From Endozoicomonas sp. 4G (GTDB taxonomy: Bacteria > Pseudomonadota > Gammaproteobacteria > Pseudomonadales > Endozoicomonadaceae): 64,000 nucleotides of DNA. The position numbers and the translations under genes were made by a program. The DNA lies in assembly GCF_023822025.1 (NCBI RefSeq), contig NZ_CP082909.1, forward strand, positions 1,540,001 through 1,604,000, given 5' to 3'. The notes under the pieces were generated by a model. The model was not told where the DNA came from. It did not search any database and saw only the letters and a program-made list of their open reading frames with translations. Positions 54,986 to 63,059 of the stretch are shown here, piece by piece; positions within the stretch are counted from its first letter, which is position 1; every line of letters begins with the position of its first letter.

Positions 54986-55582
54986 ATGAAGATCTACGGG
55001 GATATTCAATCTGGAAACTGCTACAAAATTAAATTGTTAGCATCGTTACTGAATATCGAACACGATTGGATTCATTTAGACATTCTCAAAGACGAAACTC
55101 ATACAATAGAATTTCTCGTTAAAAACCCAAATGCAAAAATTCCGGTTCTGGAATTAGATGATGGACGTTGTATATCTGAATCAAATGCAATTTTAAACTA
55201 TTTGGCATCAGGAACAGAGTTTCTATCAAGTGATCCATTTGAATATTCGAAAATTCAACAGTGGCAGTTTTTTGAACAGTACAGCCATGAGCCATTCATT
55301 GCAGTAGCTAGATTTATCGCAAAATATCTCCATTTGCCCGATGATCGTAAAGCAGAGTATGAGTCAAAGCAAGAAGGTGGGCACAAAGCACTTCAAGTAA
55401 TGGAGCAGCAACTGCGAAAAACACCTTACCTTACAGGAAATAAATTTACCACAGCCGATATTTCATTGTATGGTTATACTCATGTTGCCGATGAGGGCGG
55501 ATTTGATTTAAATGAATATCCAGCAATTATGTTATGGATAGGCCGCATACAATCACAGCCAAAATACATAGGTATGGAGTAA
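54986..55582 (+). CDS. Glutathione S-transferase family protein
   Basis: 198 residues. Thioredoxin-fold N-domain (KIYGDIQSGNCYKIKLLASLL, NPNAKIPVLELDDGRCISESNAIL, with the cis-Pro and the E-S glutathione motif) and helical C-domain (PYLTGNKFTTADISLYGYTHVADEGG). Intact, with a strong ribosome-binding site (AGGAGGAGC). Likely a detoxification enzyme; substrate unknown. A cassette gene whose downstream attC has been split by IS remnants. Confidence 0.92.
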   Translation: MKIYGDIQSGNCYKIKLLASLLNIEHDWIHLDILKDETHTIEFLVKNPNAKIPVLELDDGRCISESNAILNYLASGTEFLSSDPFEYSKIQQWQFFEQYSHEPFIAVARFIAKYLHLPDDRKAEYESKQEGGHKALQVMEQQLRKTPYLTGNKFTTADISLYGYTHVADEGGFDLNEYPAIMLWIGRIQSQPKYIGME

Positions 55583-55730
55583 TCGCCGTGTAACGAATAA
55601 GGATAGATTGCGCTTAGCCGCAATATTATCCTGTTGTTGCACGAGCCTGGGTTGAATTCTGGTAAGGAAGGTCTTGGGACTCACCCGGTTCATGCTTCGA
55701 GGATGGCCTAAGGTCAATGCTCAGTAAAAC

Positions 55731-55985
55731 GTCATCATTACCGGTCCTACTGGCGTGGGTAAAACCTGGCTGGCCTATGCTCTTGCGCAAAAAGCCTGTC
55801 GTGACGGTTACACTGATGATCACCAGCCAAATGCCAGTCGAGCACTGACATGAACTGATCGGTGGTCCGAGCCTTGCGGATGCCATTCTGGATAGGCTGA
55901 TTCACAACGCTCACAGGGTTCCCCTGGAGGGTGAGTCACTCCGCAAGAAAGGGGGAAAACTGGCAAAGTACGAACATAAGTCCTA
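55731..55985 (+). pseudogene. istB: IS21-family IstB ATPase fragments
   Basis: [18 protein letters not shown] (Walker A) is followed, after an internal deletion, by [27 protein letters not shown], the C-terminus of IstB, and a stop. A repeated GGTGGCCGAATGCACCGGAAT just downstream (56025-56090) is the terminal repeat type of IS21 elements. Only debris remains. Confidence 0.8.
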
Positions 55986-56092
55986 AGCTCCATTCCGATG
56001 CGTCGCTGCGCTCCGAAAGAGGGGGTGGCCGAATGCACCGGAATTAGTGGCCGGGTACTAACGGAATGGGTGGCCGAATGCACCGGAATAGC

Positions 56093-56368
56093 CACAGCGG
56101 TCTGATAAGTTTCCGAGCATCGCAGTGCCCGATGGTAACAGATGCCGTTTATCTTAACGGCAGGAAGATTAATATCAAGCCCAGACAAGTCTTCTGCCAG
56201 GACGTCTTGCTCCGCTTGGGCAAAAAGCCTGTGAAGTTCATTTTCATAATCTTCAAGACGCTGGATTGGGTTGTTCTGCTGGCGAAGAGCGGCCAACTTG
56301 TGCTCAAGCTGCTGGATTGCGTGACAAGAAAAATTGGCGGCTTGGGTCAGTGACTGACATACTTCCAT
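56093..56368 (-). pseudogene. ISKra4-like transposase N-terminal fragment
   Basis: About 92 codons starting EVCQSLTQAANFSCHAIQQL and reaching LPAVKINGICYHRALRCSETYQTA, which fits the N-terminus of ISKra4-family transposases (the ...VDGxxYRRxLRxxxTYxT pattern). It is cut at the IS21 end, showing that IS21 inserted into this element. Confidence 0.65.
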
Positions 56369-56666
56369 CGGGGCGGCCTCTCACTGGAATGTTGTGGTAT
56401 CAATAAACATCATACCGGTGTTTGGCCGTCCCCAGTTGTCATGTCAGATAGAATTTGTTGATGCCCTTCATCCCTTGGCCTGCAAGCACTGAAAAAATGG
56501 TCAATATGAGACTTTCACCCAAATGCTTCCAGTTCGTTCCGGGGCTTCGCCCCCTCCACCCGACGCCGCCTGCGGCGGCGCGGCTGAAGCAGGCGTTAGG
56601 TTTCTCTATACCATCTCTTATTGTCTGATATGCTCAACGCACAAGAAATAATCATAGGGTGTACGC

Positions 56667-56933
56667 ATGAACCACGATAGAGACACAGACGATTTCTGGA
56701 ATGCCATCAGTCGCATAGAGGTCAGTGTCAAAAACTCACAGGACGATATTAGGAAGCTGTACCTGCATAGCGCACGGCAGGAAATAGCTATTGAGTCACC
56801 CAATGAAAAGATTGACGCTAACCAGCAAGAGAGTCGGCTCATGTTCGCTCGGATAGAAAAACGTTTTGACGAACACGACAAACGGTTTGATAAAATAGAA
56901 GACTCTCTCACCATTATCGTAAACCACCTTTAG
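56667..56933 (+). CDS. Small coiled-coil cassette protein
   Basis: 88 residues with heptad-like repeats: SRIEVSVKNSQDDIRKLY, IEKRFDEHDKRFDKIEDSLTI. Polar and predicted to be a single coiled coil, as in many cassette-encoded small proteins. No family recognised. Confidence 0.6.
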   Translation: MNHDRDTDDFWNAISRIEVSVKNSQDDIRKLYLHSARQEIAIESPNEKIDANQQESRLMFARIEKRFDEHDKRFDKIEDSLTIIVNHL

Positions 56934-56942
56934 AAATAACCA

Positions 56943-57009
56943 CGCCACCTAACAACACGCTCAACTAGGGCGCACATACTGTGCGTCCGTCAGCTTTGCG
57001 TTATGCGGT
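56943..57009 (+). other. attC site 12
   Basis: From CGCCACCTAACAACACGC to GCTTTGCGTTATGCGG around CGCACATACTGTGCG. Confidence 0.85.
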
Positions 57010-57045
57010 TTCACTCAAAGATCAAAATACAAGAGAGGATGCAGT

Positions 57046-57948
57046 TTGAATATTTTTCTATATGTAACCACAGTTCTAATTTGGGGTAGCACTTGGGTTG
57101 CAATATATTTTCAACTTGGCGACGTTCCAGTTAATGTTTCTGTCTTTTATAGATTTGCTTTAGCGGGAATTCTATTTTTACCAACACTCATTTTTTTGAG
57201 AAAGCTTCAAACAACAAGAATACAAGATCATAAGTTAATGCTATTACAAGGCTGCTGTCTTTTCTCGCTTAATTTTATCTGCTTCTATAATTCAACAATT
57301 TATATTTCAAGTGGGCTGTCTGCTGTTGTTTTCTCACTTGCTACGATTTTCAATGCAATAAATAATAAAATATTTTATAAAGAAGAAGTGCCAGCAAAGG
57401 TAATGATAGCAGCATTTTTAGGTAGTTCAGGGCTACTAATATTATTTTTACCTGAATTGTATAATGAAGAAATTTCGATAGACACGATAAAAGGAATTAT
57501 ATTCGCTATTCTGGGTACATATTTATTTTCACTCGGCAATATGCTTTCAAAGAAAACAACAAGTCTTGGATTGTCACCTATTACAACAAATGCATACGGT
57601 ATGTTTTATGGTGCAATTATCTTATTCATAATTCTGTTAGTAATGAAGCAACCATTAGTTTTCAGTTCAGAGCCAGAGTACATTGCTTCATTAATGTATT
57701 TAAGTATATTTGGTTCAATTGTTGCCTTTACTACTTATTTATCATTAGTAGCTCGCATAGGTGCAAATAATGCTGCATATAGCACAGTTATGTTCCCGGT
57801 TATTGCATTGTTTTTATCAAGCATTTTTGAGGGTTATGAGTGGCACTTAGCCAGCATTATGGGTATTGCTCTTACTGTTTTAGGTAATTTGGTCCTTCAC
57901 ATGAATAAGTCAACATTTTTGCGTGCAAAGCCTGAAAGTACCGCATGA
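57046..57948 (+). CDS. EamA family (DMT) transporter
   Basis: 300 residues with ten hydrophobic helices and EamA repeats (FLYVTTVLIWGSTWVAIYF; GIIFAILGTYLFSLGNML). Likely exports metabolites across the inner membrane; substrate unknown. Translation starts at a TTG with GAGAGGA upstream, an uncommon start for the window. Intact cassette gene, strongly AT-rich. Confidence 0.9.
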   Translation: MNIFLYVTTVLIWGSTWVAIYFQLGDVPVNVSVFYRFALAGILFLPTLIFLRKLQTTRIQDHKLMLLQGCCLFSLNFICFYNSTIYISSGLSAVVFSLATIFNAINNKIFYKEEVPAKVMIAAFLGSSGLLILFLPELYNEEISIDTIKGIIFAILGTYLFSLGNMLSKKTTSLGLSPITTNAYGMFYGAIILFIILLVMKQPLVFSSEPEYIASLMYLSIFGSIVAFTTYLSLVARIGANNAAYSTVMFPVIALFLSSIFEGYEWHLASIMGIALTVLGNLVLHMNKSTFLRAKPESTA

Positions 57949-58028
57949 CAAAAAAATCAAGTTCGTTCCGTTGCTGCGCAGCTCCATCGGACGCGCCTGG
58001 CAGCGCGGCTGAAGCTGGCATTAGGTGC
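57940..58028 (+). other. attC site 13
   Basis: From CCGCATGACAAAAAAATCAAG to GCTGGCATTAGGTGC; the core TAAC is altered to TGAC, so this site may be degenerate. Confidence 0.7.
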
Positions 58029-58071
58029 TTTACCAAATAAATAAAGTAATCAAGAATGGGGGTAATATTTT

Positions 58072-58479
58072 TTGAGCATTTAAGAAGAACTGTACGAAGC
58101 TGCAAAAGACCTAATTGAGAAAAGGTATCCTCAAGGTTGGGGAGGTGCTGCAGCCATTCGAACAATATCAGGAAAAATTATTACAAGTGTTGCTCCTGAC
58201 ACAAAAAATGCCGCTCTTGGACTGTGTATGGAAGTAGGAGCTTTTTTGGAAGATCATAAAATCAATGAAGCGGTAACACATTCTTTATGTATCTTCAGAG
58301 AGAATGAGACTTCGGATTTTATGGTTCTTAGTCCCTGCGGTATTTGTCAGGAGCGCTTGGTCCACTGGGGTGGTAGTGTTCAAGTCGCAATTACCAATAA
58401 AGAAAATAAGTTAATCTTTAAGTCCATTAGAGAGCTTCAACCATTTCATTGGTCTGCAGTAAATGGAGAAGAGCTTTAG
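58072..58479 (+). pseudogene. Cytidine deaminase-like gene, in-frame TAA at codon 4
   Basis: The frame from the TTG at 58072 reads a three-codon start, a TAA (58081-58083), then EELYEAAKDLIEKRYPQGWGGAAAI and on to the end at 58479 without interruption. The zinc site has LCMEVGA in place of the usual CAE, and SPCGICQERL is intact. No good start codon lies between the TAA and the ATG at 58210, which is inside the zinc motif. It is probably inactivated by a single nonsense change. Confidence 0.8.
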
Positions 58480-58491
58480 TCAAAAATCAGC

Positions 58492-58557
58492 AGCGCCCCT
58501 AACAAGTGCGTGGTGTCGGTAGCAAGCTGGCCGGGGCGCCACTTGCAGTCAGGTGCC
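58492..58557 (+). other. attC site 14 (degenerate)
   Basis: GCGCCCCTAACAAGTGCGTGG with AGCAAGCTGGCC stem; the right arm ends CAGTCAGGTGCC, lacking the GTTA core. Confidence 0.7.
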
Positions 58558-58595
58558 AGGATATATCCGACTTTCAAAAATATCTGGTTTTGTAA

Positions 58596-58979
58596 ATGAA
58601 AAATATATCTGATTTTGAGCCACTTATTAAATTAGCTGTATCAAAATTACAAGATGCTGTGCCTTCAAACTATATTTCATATGGTCAAGTCGCTGCTGTT
58701 ATTGAATCAATGAATGGCAATTATTACTCTGGTGTTTGCATTGATACAGCCTGTTCTATGGGCATGTGTGCAGAGAGAAATGCTATTGGGACCATGCTTA
58801 CCGAAGGTGAGTATCAAATAAGAAGGTTAGTCTGCATCAAATCAGATGAAATCATTTTGCCTTGTGGTGGTATGTGTCGTGAATTTCTTATGCAGCTACA
58901 CCATAGCCACAACAAAATTGAAATATTGATAAATCGATCAGGTAACATAGTAACGCTGTCTGAGCTGTTGCCAGCCTGA
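58596..58979 (+). CDS. Cytidine deaminase-like protein
   Basis: 127 residues, the usual length of the homotetrameric CDA type. Zinc motifs are intact: MCAERNA and LPCGGMCREFL. It hydrolyses cytidine-type substrates or related drugs. It follows directly after a second, broken deaminase cassette; the two share a fold but are not close copies. Confidence 0.88.
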   Translation: MKNISDFEPLIKLAVSKLQDAVPSNYISYGQVAAVIESMNGNYYSGVCIDTACSMGMCAERNAIGTMLTEGEYQIRRLVCIKSDEIILPCGGMCREFLMQLHHSHNKIEILINRSGNIVTLSELLPA

Positions 58980-59003
58980 TGGGGGGAACATCAACACACA
59001 GCA

Positions 59004-59072
59004 AGCAAATAACAAGTGCAGTCAAAAAGATGGCGCACTGCGTTCGCCACCCTTTTGTAAGCGTTATACAGC
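59004..59072 (+). other. attC site 15
   Basis: From GCAAATAACAAGTGCAGTC to GTAAGCGTTATACAGC around GCGCACTGCGTTCGC. Confidence 0.85.
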
Positions 59073-59088
59073 TAAACATGGCACAAAG

Positions 59089-59619
59089 ATGATTTCCAAA
59101 TTAATCAAATCAGATAAATTCAGAATACAGGCGTTGCAGTGTGTTCAAAGGTTGGAGTTACCTCAATGCTATATTGCAGCAGGTTTTGTCCGAAACTTAG
59201 TCTGGGATTATCTCCATGGGTTTGATAGTGCAACTGAATTGAATGATATTGATGTTATCTATTTTGATAGCAATGAGCGTGATCAAAATAAGTACATCGA
59301 GTATGAGTCAGCCCTGAAAAAAAATATGCCCAATTTAAACTGGCAAGTTCGCAACCAAGCTATAATGCACATCCGAAATAATGACAAACCATATAAAAAC
59401 TCATTGGACGCAATGTCATTCTGGCCTGAAAAGGAAACAGCTGTAGCAGTTCGACTACTTAAAAATGGGGAGCTAGAATGCATTTCAGCTTTTGGTACCG
59501 ATTCTTTATTCAGTTTAAAGGTCACTCATAACCCAAAACGTGCAAGGTCGGTCTTTAACCAAAGAGTTACAAGTAAAGGCTGGTTAGGGCAATGGCCAAA
59601 ACTGAGAATCGCGGCATAA
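59089..59619 (+). CDS. Nucleotidyltransferase family protein (NTP_transf_6 type)
   Basis: 176 residues. YIAAGFVRNLVWDYLHGF and ELNDIDVIYFD give the active-site helix and D-x-D motif of the YitH/DUF925 nucleotidyltransferases; FNQRVTSKGWLGQWPKL ends the protein. Substrate unknown. Complete cassette gene. Confidence 0.88.
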   Translation: MISKLIKSDKFRIQALQCVQRLELPQCYIAAGFVRNLVWDYLHGFDSATELNDIDVIYFDSNERDQNKYIEYESALKKNMPNLNWQVRNQAIMHIRNNDKPYKNSLDAMSFWPEKETAVAVRLLKNGELECISAFGTDSLFSLKVTHNPKRARSVFNQRVTSKGWLGQWPKLRIAA

Positions 59620-59678
59620 CAAGTGTGTGGTGTCGCCAGCAAGGCTGGCTGGGACTCCGCCTGCACATGCGTTATGTA
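59611..59678 (+). other. attC site 16
   Basis: From GCGGCATAACAAGTGTGTGG to CACATGCGTTATGTATT with AGCAAGGCTGGCT stem. Confidence 0.88.
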
Positions 59679-59699
59679 TTTTAAACATTCGAGGAACAT

Positions 59700-60201
59700 A
59701 TGGAAATTAAAGTTAGACGCTCTGAAGCCTCTGATGCAAAAAAGATTAAAGAAATTTATGAGTGTACCAATGCTTATAGCAATACGCTTCAGTTACCTGA
59801 CCCATCATTAGAACTATGGGAAAAACGAATTTCAACTATACCGGATAATATTTACTCATATGTAGCAATTCTTAATGGTGAAATAGTTGGTAATATTGGG
59901 TTTGAGGTTTGTGTTAACCCCCGAAGAAGGCATGTTGCTTCTTTCGGTATGGGAGTAAAAGATGAGTATTTAGGGTTAGGTGTTGGTAGTAAACTACTTT
60001 CAACTGTTATAGATCATAGATCTTGCTGATAATTGGTTAAACTTATCGCGTTTGGAGTTAACTGTTTATATTGATAATCAAGCGGCAATTGGTTTATATA
60101 AAAAATTTGGCTTTGTCATTGAAGGGGAGTCAGTAATGTACGCATTTCGTAATGGAGAGTATGTTTCTGCTTACCATATGGCACGACTAAAAAATACATA
60201 G
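59700..60201 (+). pseudogene. GNAT acetyltransferase broken by a 7-bp tandem duplication
   Basis: Frame 1 (59700-60029) carries the GNAT N-half with the acetyl-CoA loop GMGVKDEYLGLGVGSKLL and stops at TGA. Just before the stop the sequence ATAGATC is duplicated in tandem. Without one copy the frame continues DLADNWLNLSRLELTVYIDNQ and AIGLYKKFGFVIEGES to the stop at 60201, a complete GNAT. The lesion is therefore a recent slippage event and reversible in principle. Confidence 0.88.
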
Positions 60202-60258
60202 CAAGAGCATTTGGCGGACGGCGCTAGACGCGCCGCTGCTTATGCAAACGTTAGCTGC
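60193..60258 (+). other. attC site 17
   Basis: From ATACATAGCAAGAGC to CAAACGTTAGCTGC around GGACGGCGCTAGACGCGCCG; left core altered (TAGCAA). Confidence 0.75.
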
Positions 60259-60280
60259 TACATATATTTGAGAGTTCAGT

Positions 60281-60434
60281 ATGTTTATATTTCCAGATTC
60301 AGAAAAGAAACTAAAAGCGAGAATTAGTCGTTATAAATCTTCATTCATTATCAATCAAAGATCTGGAGCCAAGAACAAAGCTTCTCAGTGAGGCTTATTC
60401 TTTATTAAGTACACTACCAGGGCAACGCAGCTAA
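60281..60434 (+). pseudogene. Degenerate cassette ORF
   Basis: Starts FIFPDSEKKLKARISRYKSS after its ATG and ends at TGA after 36 codons; a second frame reads EPRTKLLSEAYSLLSTLPGQ to the end of the cassette. The two look like parts of one small gene joined by a frameshift or deletion. Family unknown. Confidence 0.5.
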
Positions 60435-60490
60435 CAAGTACAGTCAAAGGGACGCTCACTGCATTCGCACCCTTGCTGCAGGCGTTAGCC
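60426..60490 (+). other. attC site 18
   Basis: From GCAGCTAACAAGTACAGTC to GCAGGCGTTAGCCG around GACGCTCACTGCATTCGC. Confidence 0.85.
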
Positions 60491-60492
60491 GT

Positions 60493-61356
60493 CTACTCAG
60501 CTGATGGATCACGCTTTGGAGCTAATGTTATAGTCCAGAAAACTGTAAGTGCTATTGATGCAGTCCAGTTTTGGATGAGTTTGAGGAGCGAGTCATAGCC
60601 TGTGCTTGTGGCACTTTGCTGTGGTAGGTTTGGTGTGTTTAATAAGTCAGGCCAATTTAGTTTGCCATAGGGTGCATATTTTTTTCCAGGTCCGAATATC
60701 AAAAAATTTTCTAATGCTGTAACACAGTTCTCGGCACCAGGCTTATACTCAGCCATCGCCACATGCATTCCCATGTTGAGATAATCTTGTTTTTCTTGAT
60801 CGTTTTCGGAAATAGCTAACATTTCAACAGAATTATCCAGGTCATGTTCGGCAGCATATTCTCTCAGTGCAAATCCTGCAGAGCGAAGCGTATTGCCTGT
60901 TTCTGCAACATCAATAACTAACCATTTTTTTTGGAACCCTGAGTTTATTCGAAGATAGCTATCAAAATGTCTAAACAACTTTGCCCGACTATCATCGGAA
61001 GGAAATTCAGGAATTCCTATATTATCAAAACCAATAGGCTTGCAAAGCTTAAAGTTTGAAAGCGGAATCTGAACAGTGTCCTTTGCTTGTGTTTTCACTT
61101 GTAACCAGGCAATTACGGGTGCAGGGCTTCGACCAATCCCTATATATAAGTACTGATCAGGAGGGAATAAATAAATAATTTCTTGGGCAATCTGTTTAAG
61201 TTCTGCAAAGGTACAGTCATCTGGAGTTTCCTCTAAATCAAGTGCAGCAGCGTTTTGTTTGAAGGGAGGATCCATTGCAAAACATAACAAGTGAAGTTCA
61301 GATAGAATGCATTGAAGCAGAATCGTTAATATCACTAAAGTTTTGGTTTTCATCAT
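60493..61356 (-). CDS. Secreted or membrane PRTase-like protein in reverse cassette
   Basis: 287 residues. N-terminal hydrophobic signal or anchor (about 5-27, LVILTILLQCILSELHLLCF) and a C-terminal hydrophobic stretch (about 262-278). In between, YLYIGIGRSPAPVIAWL (about 70-85) and WLVIDVAETGNTLRSAG (about 145-161) match the two main loops of type I phosphoribosyltransferase folds, including the V-x-D-x-x-x-T-G-x-T PRPP-loop pattern with Asp replaced partly by Glu. Function unknown; an extracytoplasmic location would be odd for a PRPP enzyme. It opposes the array direction, so it needs its own promoter. Confidence 0.65.
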   Translation of the reverse strand: MMKTKTLVILTILLQCILSELHLLCFAMDPPFKQNAAALDLEETPDDCTFAELKQIAQEIIYLFPPDQYLYIGIGRSPAPVIAWLQVKTQAKDTVQIPLSNFKLCKPIGFDNIGIPEFPSDDSRAKLFRHFDSYLRINSGFQKKWLVIDVAETGNTLRSAGFALREYAAEHDLDNSVEMLAISENDQEKQDYLNMGMHVAMAEYKPGAENCVTALENFLIFGPGKKYAPYGKLNWPDLLNTPNLPQQSATSTGYDSLLKLIQNWTASIALTVFWTITLAPKRDPSAE

Positions 61357-61407
61357 ATTCCCAATATGTTACATAGCCGAGAGAACGTACTCACAAGATA
61401 GTCCAAA

Positions 61408-61465
61408 TGGCTAACAAGTGGTTCCAGCAGACGGATCCGGCTGCTGGAACCACAGGGTTATGTTG
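61408..61465 (+). other. attC site 19
   Basis: Short type with perfect arms: GTGGTTCCAGCAG ... CTGCTGGAACCAC, opening GGCTAACAAG and closing GGGTTATGTTGC. Confidence 0.88.
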
Positions 61466-61579
61466 CAGCGGGCAAGTTCATCACAAATCTAAGGGAACTA
61501 TTTCTTGCAAGAGTTATCAATTATGAGAAGGCATGGGTCGTTCACTGTTTTGTCAGGTCAAGGGGCAATAGTTCAAAAA

Positions 61580-61726
61580 ATGACAAGACCAACATTTTCT
61601 GATTTCAAGAAAAAAGCTCTCAAAAACCCAAAAGTGAGAGCAGAGTACGAGGAGCTTGAGCTTGCGTATGAATTACGTGAGCAGCTTTTCGCCCCTCCAC
61701 CCTCATACAAACCAATAAGTATGTAA
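61580..61726 (+). pseudogene. HigA-like antitoxin, N-terminal fragment
   Basis: TRPTFSDFKKKALKNPKVRAE and YEELELAYELREQL match the N-terminus of XRE/HigA-type antitoxins that precedes the helix-turn-helix; after 48 codons the sequence diverges and stops, so the DNA-binding domain is missing. A short in-frame stretch before it (from 61505) may be a toxin 3' end. Remnant of a toxin-antitoxin cassette. Confidence 0.65.
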
Positions 61727-61743
61727 AATAGGGAATTATAAGA

Positions 61744-62358
61744 ATGGAGTTTGCTTTAGCTGTTTTACTGTTTGCAGTCTCAACAACTGTGACCCCAGGA
61801 CCAAATAACGTAATGATAATGACATCTGGAATGAATCATGGAATTAAAAAGAGTTTACCTCATTTTATGGGGATTTGTTTTGGATTCCCTGCAATGGTTG
61901 TTGCAGTTGGTTTAGGGTTTGGAGTTATCTTTGAAAAATATCCAGTGCTACATGAAATTATAAAAGTCATTGGTGTTCTCTATCTTTTATATTTGGCTTA
62001 TCTCATTGCGATCTCCTCACAAAGCTCACTTGAAAGCAATAAATCAAAGCCTTTAACTTTTTTGCAAGCCGCTATTTTTCAGTGGGCTAATCCTAAGGCA
62101 TGGATAATGGCAACAGGTGCAATAGCCGCATATACAACATTAAATTCCAATGTTTATGTTCAGATTTTATTTATTGCACTATCATTTTTCGTTGTTGCAT
62201 TCCCAGCAGTAGGTGTTTGGCTTGTCTTCGGTGCAAACTTAAAAAAGATACTCAAAAAAGCAGAACATCAACATAAATTTAATGTCTCAATGGCTTTGTT
62301 GCTTGTAATATCAGTAGTACCAATAATATACGAGTTGGTAACAGGCATCGTAACCTGA
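61744..62358 (+). CDS. LysE family translocator
   Basis: 204 residues with five to six membrane helices and the family start TPGPNNVMIMTSGMNHG. Middle segments FQWANPKAWIMATG are typical of RhtB/LysE exporters of amino acids or their derivatives. Intact cassette gene; substrate unknown. Confidence 0.92.
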   Translation: MEFALAVLLFAVSTTVTPGPNNVMIMTSGMNHGIKKSLPHFMGICFGFPAMVVAVGLGFGVIFEKYPVLHEIIKVIGVLYLLYLAYLIAISSQSSLESNKSKPLTFLQAAIFQWANPKAWIMATGAIAAYTTLNSNVYVQILFIALSFFVVAFPAVGVWLVFGANLKKILKKAEHQHKFNVSMALLLVISVVPIIYELVTGIVT

Positions 62359-62430
62359 CAAGTGGTTCCAGTACGTTCGCTATGCTCAACCGACCACCTC
62401 CGGCGGCGGCTGAACCAGGCGTTATGTGGC
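62349..62430 (+). other. attC site 20
   Basis: From GTAACCTGACAAGTGGTTCCAG to CTGAACCAGGCGTTATGTGG; arms complementary (GGTTCCAG/CTGAACC). Confidence 0.85.
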
Positions 62431-62474
62431 TAATACAAACCCCATGCAAAGGAGCCATAGATTGTATCAATATC

Positions 62475-62642
62475 ATGAAAGTGATTTTCAGACAAAAAGA
62501 AATTACCATTGTCTACAGCAATGAATTTCTTGGCGATGAGAAGCATGTCTGGAATATGATAATAGAGCGCACAGCAAGAGAGTCAGACCTTGAAGAAAAT
62601 CACTACCTTGAACAAATATACAATCTGGCAAACTGCCTCTGA
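62475..62642 (+). CDS. Small cassette protein of unknown function
   Basis: 55 residues: VIFRQKEITIVYSNEFLG, then an acidic helix EENHYLEQIYNLANCL. Shortly follows attC 20. No family recognised; small, so moderate confidence that it is real. Confidence 0.45.
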   Translation: MKVIFRQKEITIVYSNEFLGDEKHVWNMIIERTARESDLEENHYLEQIYNLANCL

Positions 62643-62753
62643 AATAAACTGCTGTGCTTTTTGTGGTGAATCCTTATCAAGTTCCAAAGAGCAGGCTAAC
62701 TTAGCAAATATGGTTCACTATGACAATTGTCATAGCAGGTGTGGTGGCAAATT

Positions 62754-63038
62754 ATGAAAGCTCAAAAAAAGCCTCTTTCTAAAAAAATCAAGAAACTGCG
62801 ACGTGAGAGAAAGATTGAGCAGAGAAAAAAATACGAATTTATTTTCATTAATGGAAAGCAGGTTAAAGTAAAGAAGGATCCAGAAATTGATGGAATACCG
62901 GTTGATGATTTCATTAAAAGAAATGCTGATCCTATATGGCTGCACCAGAATGAGTTATGGCACTTGATTGAGACAAAACAAGATGTCACAGCAGAAACTC
63001 AAAAATATGATGAAGATGAATCCGAAATCCCATTTTAA
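62754..63038 (+). CDS. Small basic-N-terminus cassette protein
   Basis: 94 residues from the ATG at 62754 (GGTGG upstream). Highly basic start (KKPLSKKIKKLRRERKIEQRKK), then a beta segment (FIFINGKQVKVKKDPEIDG) and an acidic tail ending ESEIPF. The basic half suggests nucleic-acid binding, by inference. Last gene before the truncated final attC. Confidence 0.55.
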   Translation: MKAQKKPLSKKIKKLRRERKIEQRKKYEFIFINGKQVKVKKDPEIDGIPVDDFIKRNADPIWLHQNELWHLIETKQDVTAETQKYDEDESEIPF

Positions 63039-63059
63039 ATAATGGTTTCACATCGAGAG

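Larger units (their letters stand above)
55583..56603 (+). other. IS-disrupted attC and insertion-sequence debris
   Basis: GCCGTGTAACGAATAAGG at about 55585 looks like the left arm of the GST cassette's attC. It is followed by IS21 istB and ISKra4 fragments and then by an attC right arm (56521-56603) with the CCCGACGCCGCCTGCGGCGG stem and GCAGGCGTTAGG end. 55583-55730 and 56369-56520 contain nothing further that I can identify. Confidence 0.6.

Noticed and set aside
55820-56368. 182-codon minus-strand ORF as a real gene
   Set aside because: Only the first 92 codons fit a transposase; the rest reads through IS21 terminal repeats and istB debris in antisense.
61505-61579. Upstream extension of the HigA-like fragment as its N-terminus
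   Set aside because: Family homology starts at the internal ATG at 61580; the extension may belong to a lost toxin gene but is too short to tell.
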